From 2-12-FULL-60-25 sp964638165 (GTDB lineage Bacteria; Patescibacteriota; Patescibacteriia; 2-12-FULL-60-25): a stretch of DNA of 5,670 nucleotides. The notes beneath the pieces were generated by a model. The model had not been told where the DNA came from, ran no database searches, and saw nothing but the letters and a program-made list of their open reading frames with translations. The stretch lies in the NCBI GenBank assembly GCA_964638165.1, contig CAZWYJ010000072.1, positions 1-5,670 on the forward strand. Direction: 5' to 3'. This document shows positions 4,877 through 5,670 of this stretch, one piece after another. Made by a program: the position numbers and the translations under genes. The stretch's first letter is position 1. Every line of letters begins with the position of its first letter.

Positions 4877-4929
4877 TATTGGGAATTCGAGAGGTCCTCG
4901 CGTCCGAATGTGGGACACGGACGTGGGCA

Positions 4930-4958
4930 TTGACATCCATAGGATTTCATCATATGAT
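4930..4958 (+). promoter_or_regulatory. Promoter of the toxin-antitoxin operon
   Basis: TTGACA (4930-4935) and TATGAT (4953-4958) are separated by 17 nt, which is near consensus. Transcription should start at about 4964-4967, at or within a few bases of ATG 4967, so the antitoxin message is probably leaderless. Confidence 0.8.
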
Positions 4959-4969
4959 ATTATCATATG
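4951..4969. promoter_or_regulatory. Palindromic operator over the -10 and start codon
   Basis: CATATGATA (4951-4959) and TATCATATG (4961-4969) are perfect inverted arms around one central T. The site covers the -10 hexamer and the ATG. Ribbon-helix-helix antitoxins autoregulate by binding such inverted repeats, so this is the expected operator. Confidence 0.65.
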
Positions 4970-5188
4970 TCAACTTTATCTGTCCCCTTGTCCGCAGAAC
5001 TTGAGGCATTCGTGAGTGATATGGTTCGCAGTGGCGTGGCATCAAATAAAGCCGATGTGGTTCGGCGCGCACTCACGCGTATGGCGGAAGAAGAGGCGAT
5101 TGATGCGGTTCGGCGTGCGCAGCAGGAGATCCGCGAAGGGGAGGGTGTTGAGGGCGATATTCGCAAGATCCTCGCAAAGATGCCATGA
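4967..5188 (+). CDS. Type II antitoxin, ribbon-helix-helix (ParD/CopG-like)
   Basis: A 73-residue protein. The N-terminus STLSVPLSAELEAFVSDMVRSG (2-23) fits the ribbon-helix-helix fold: a short beta-strand for DNA contact, then a helix. SNKADVVRRALTRMAEEEA (26-44) fits the second helix, with the S-x-x-x-V-V-R-x-A-L signature of ParD/CopG antitoxins. The charged C-terminal part (45-73) is the likely toxin-binding segment. It should neutralise the downstream toxin and repress its own promoter by binding the palindrome at 4951-4969. There is no SD; the start codon is at or next to the predicted transcription start. It ends in TGA, 4 nt before the toxin ATG. The fold is well supported; the exact subfamily is uncertain. 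Confidence 0.85.
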   Translation: MSTLSVPLSAELEAFVSDMVRSGVASNKADVVRRALTRMAEEEAIDAVRRAQQEIREGEGVEGDIRKILAKMP

Positions 5189-5192
5189 GATT

Positions 5193-5450
5193 ATGCACAT
5201 CATCTTTGCGCCGGTATTTCTGCGTCAATTAAAACGACTACCGAAGGCGCTTCAGGAAGAGGCGATCGAAGCGATTGAATCGTTTCAGGATACGAATCAG
5301 CACATTCGTCTGAAAGTTCATAAATTGCATGGGCGTTTTGCAAAACAGTACGCGTTTTCCGTGAATTATCGTTTTCGCATCGTTTTTGAATACGGTTCCG
5401 CCGATATCGTTCATTTTCTCGCCATCGGCGATCATGAAGTGTATCGATAG
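5193..5450 (+). CDS. Type II toxin of the RelE/ParE superfamily
   Basis: An 85-residue protein starting MHIIFAPVF. It fits the RelE/ParE fold: an N-terminal strand, two helices (FLRQLKRLPKALQEEAIEAIESF, roughly 9-31, with the common R-x-LKRLPK motif) and a C-terminal sheet containing KVHKLHGRFAKQYAFSVNYR (41-60) and RIVFEY (62-67). It ends AIGDHEVYR, typical of family members with a late histidine and tyrosine (H81, Y84). Relatives cut mRNA on the ribosome or, in ParE, inhibit gyrase; the sequence does not settle which. The basic and histidine residues (H43, K44, H46, R48, H81) favour the RNase type, as an inference. The start at 5193 lies 4 nt after the antitoxin stop, without a clear SD, implying translational coupling. 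No sign of inactivation. Confidence 0.85.
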   Translation: MHIIFAPVFLRQLKRLPKALQEEAIEAIESFQDTNQHIRLKVHKLHGRFAKQYAFSVNYRFRIVFEYGSADIVHFLAIGDHEVYR

Positions 5451-5460
5451 GAGGAATGTT

Positions 5461-5500
5461 ACAAAAAAGACGCCCGATATCCTCGTGGCGTCTTTTTTGT
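5461..5500. terminator. Bidirectional terminator between the toxin gene and gyrB
   Basis: ACAAAAAAGACGCC (5461-5474) is perfectly complementary to GGCGTCTTTTTTGT (5487-5500), with a 12-nt loop. Runs of six A and six T serve as T-tracts for both strands. It ends the toxin-antitoxin message and, from the other side, gyrB. Confidence 0.9.
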
Positions 5501-5538
5501 TTTTCCGAAATAAGAACGACGAATCCCGAGATGCGAAC

Positions 5539-5670
5539 CTACACGTCCAGCTCCGCCTGCTTGGCATGCGTCTGGATGAAACGCTTGCGCGGGGCAACCT
5601 CGGATCCCATGAGGATATCGAAGGTTTCATCCGCGGCCGCGGCATCATCGATCGTGACCTGCTTGAGCAA
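5539..5670 (-). CDS. gyrB: DNA gyrase subunit B, C-terminal 43 residues (partial)
   Basis: The minus strand from 5670 encodes 43 residues in frame up to TAG (5539-5541); the rest lies beyond the right edge. The segment LLKQVTIDDAAAADETFDIL is followed by MGSEVAPRKRFIQTHA. This is the conserved end of the type IIA topoisomerase B subunit, where an AxxADExFxxLMG element is followed by V-x-PR-x-x-FI-x-x-HA. GyrB carries the ATPase and part of the TOPRIM region of gyrase, which introduces negative supercoils. ParE ends similarly, so the gyrB name is likely but not certain from so short a piece. It converges on the toxin-antitoxin operon, sharing its terminator. Confidence 0.85.
   Translation of the reverse strand: MLKQVTIDDAAAADETFDILMGSEVAPRKRFIQTHAKQAELDV

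Noticed and set aside
5016..5192. Upstream extension of the toxin frame into the antitoxin gene
   Set aside because: It overlaps the antitoxin in another frame; the family-typical toxin N-terminus starts at 5193.
5238..5648. Minus-strand frame across the toxin, terminator and gyrB end
   Set aside because: It crosses a strong terminator and is out of frame with the gyrB C-terminus, which is unmistakable in another frame.
1..5670. CRISPR array, tRNA or rRNA genes
   Set aside because: No regularly spaced repeat-spacer units, tRNA cloverleaf or rRNA segments were seen; the repeats present are palindromic or short tandem ones.

Overview
The window looks like a piece of a bacterial chromosome from the Candidate Phyla Radiation (Patescibacteria, probably Parcubacteria-like). 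This is an inference. It rests on compact genes, mostly absent Shine-Dalgarno (SD) sequences, a SecE with a long extra tail, an rplK that is not followed by rplA, and many palindromic or G-rich intergenic repeats. TGA ends the antitoxin gene, so the standard bacterial code (table 11) fits and a TGA-glycine code is unlikely. Base composition is mixed: sample lines counted by hand run from about 43% GC (toxin) to over 60% GC (the 3638-4789 gene).

Layout. 1-403 has no gene. It holds a terminator-like hairpin (9-39), a MITE-like nested inverted repeat (60-354) and an extended -10 promoter (373-381). 404-949 (+) encodes a single-pass membrane protein with a striking glycine-heptad tail. 950-1102 is an array of four hairpins between convergent genes. 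1103-1468 (-) encodes a small four-helix membrane protein with its own promoter and a good SD. 1612-3165 (-) is the secE-nusG-rplK cluster, read right to left from a strong promoter at 3215-3243 and ended by a hairpin at 1574-1604. The spacer inside it (2038-2222) carries two repeat clusters. 3244-3637 is a repeat-rich divergent region plus a long leader. 3638-4789 (+) encodes a GC-rich protein resembling glycoside hydrolase family 57. 4790-4966 holds its terminator-like hairpin, a second copy of a G-rich repeat and a near-consensus promoter. 4967-5450 (+) is a type II toxin-antitoxin pair whose operator overlaps both the -10 box and the start codon. 5461-5500 is a bidirectional terminator. 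5539-5670 (-) is the 3' end of gyrB, which runs off the right edge.

How the genes relate. SecE (translocon), NusG (transcription elongation) and L11 (ribosome) form the usual housekeeping cluster. The GH57-like protein would act in alpha-glucan or related sugar metabolism if active. The toxin-antitoxin pair is a self-contained module between the GH57-like gene and gyrB. I found no clear multi-gene novel system. The most unusual items are the glycine-heptad protein, the apparently leaderless toxin-antitoxin operon with its start-codon operator, the hairpin array, and the repeats flanking the GC-rich gene.
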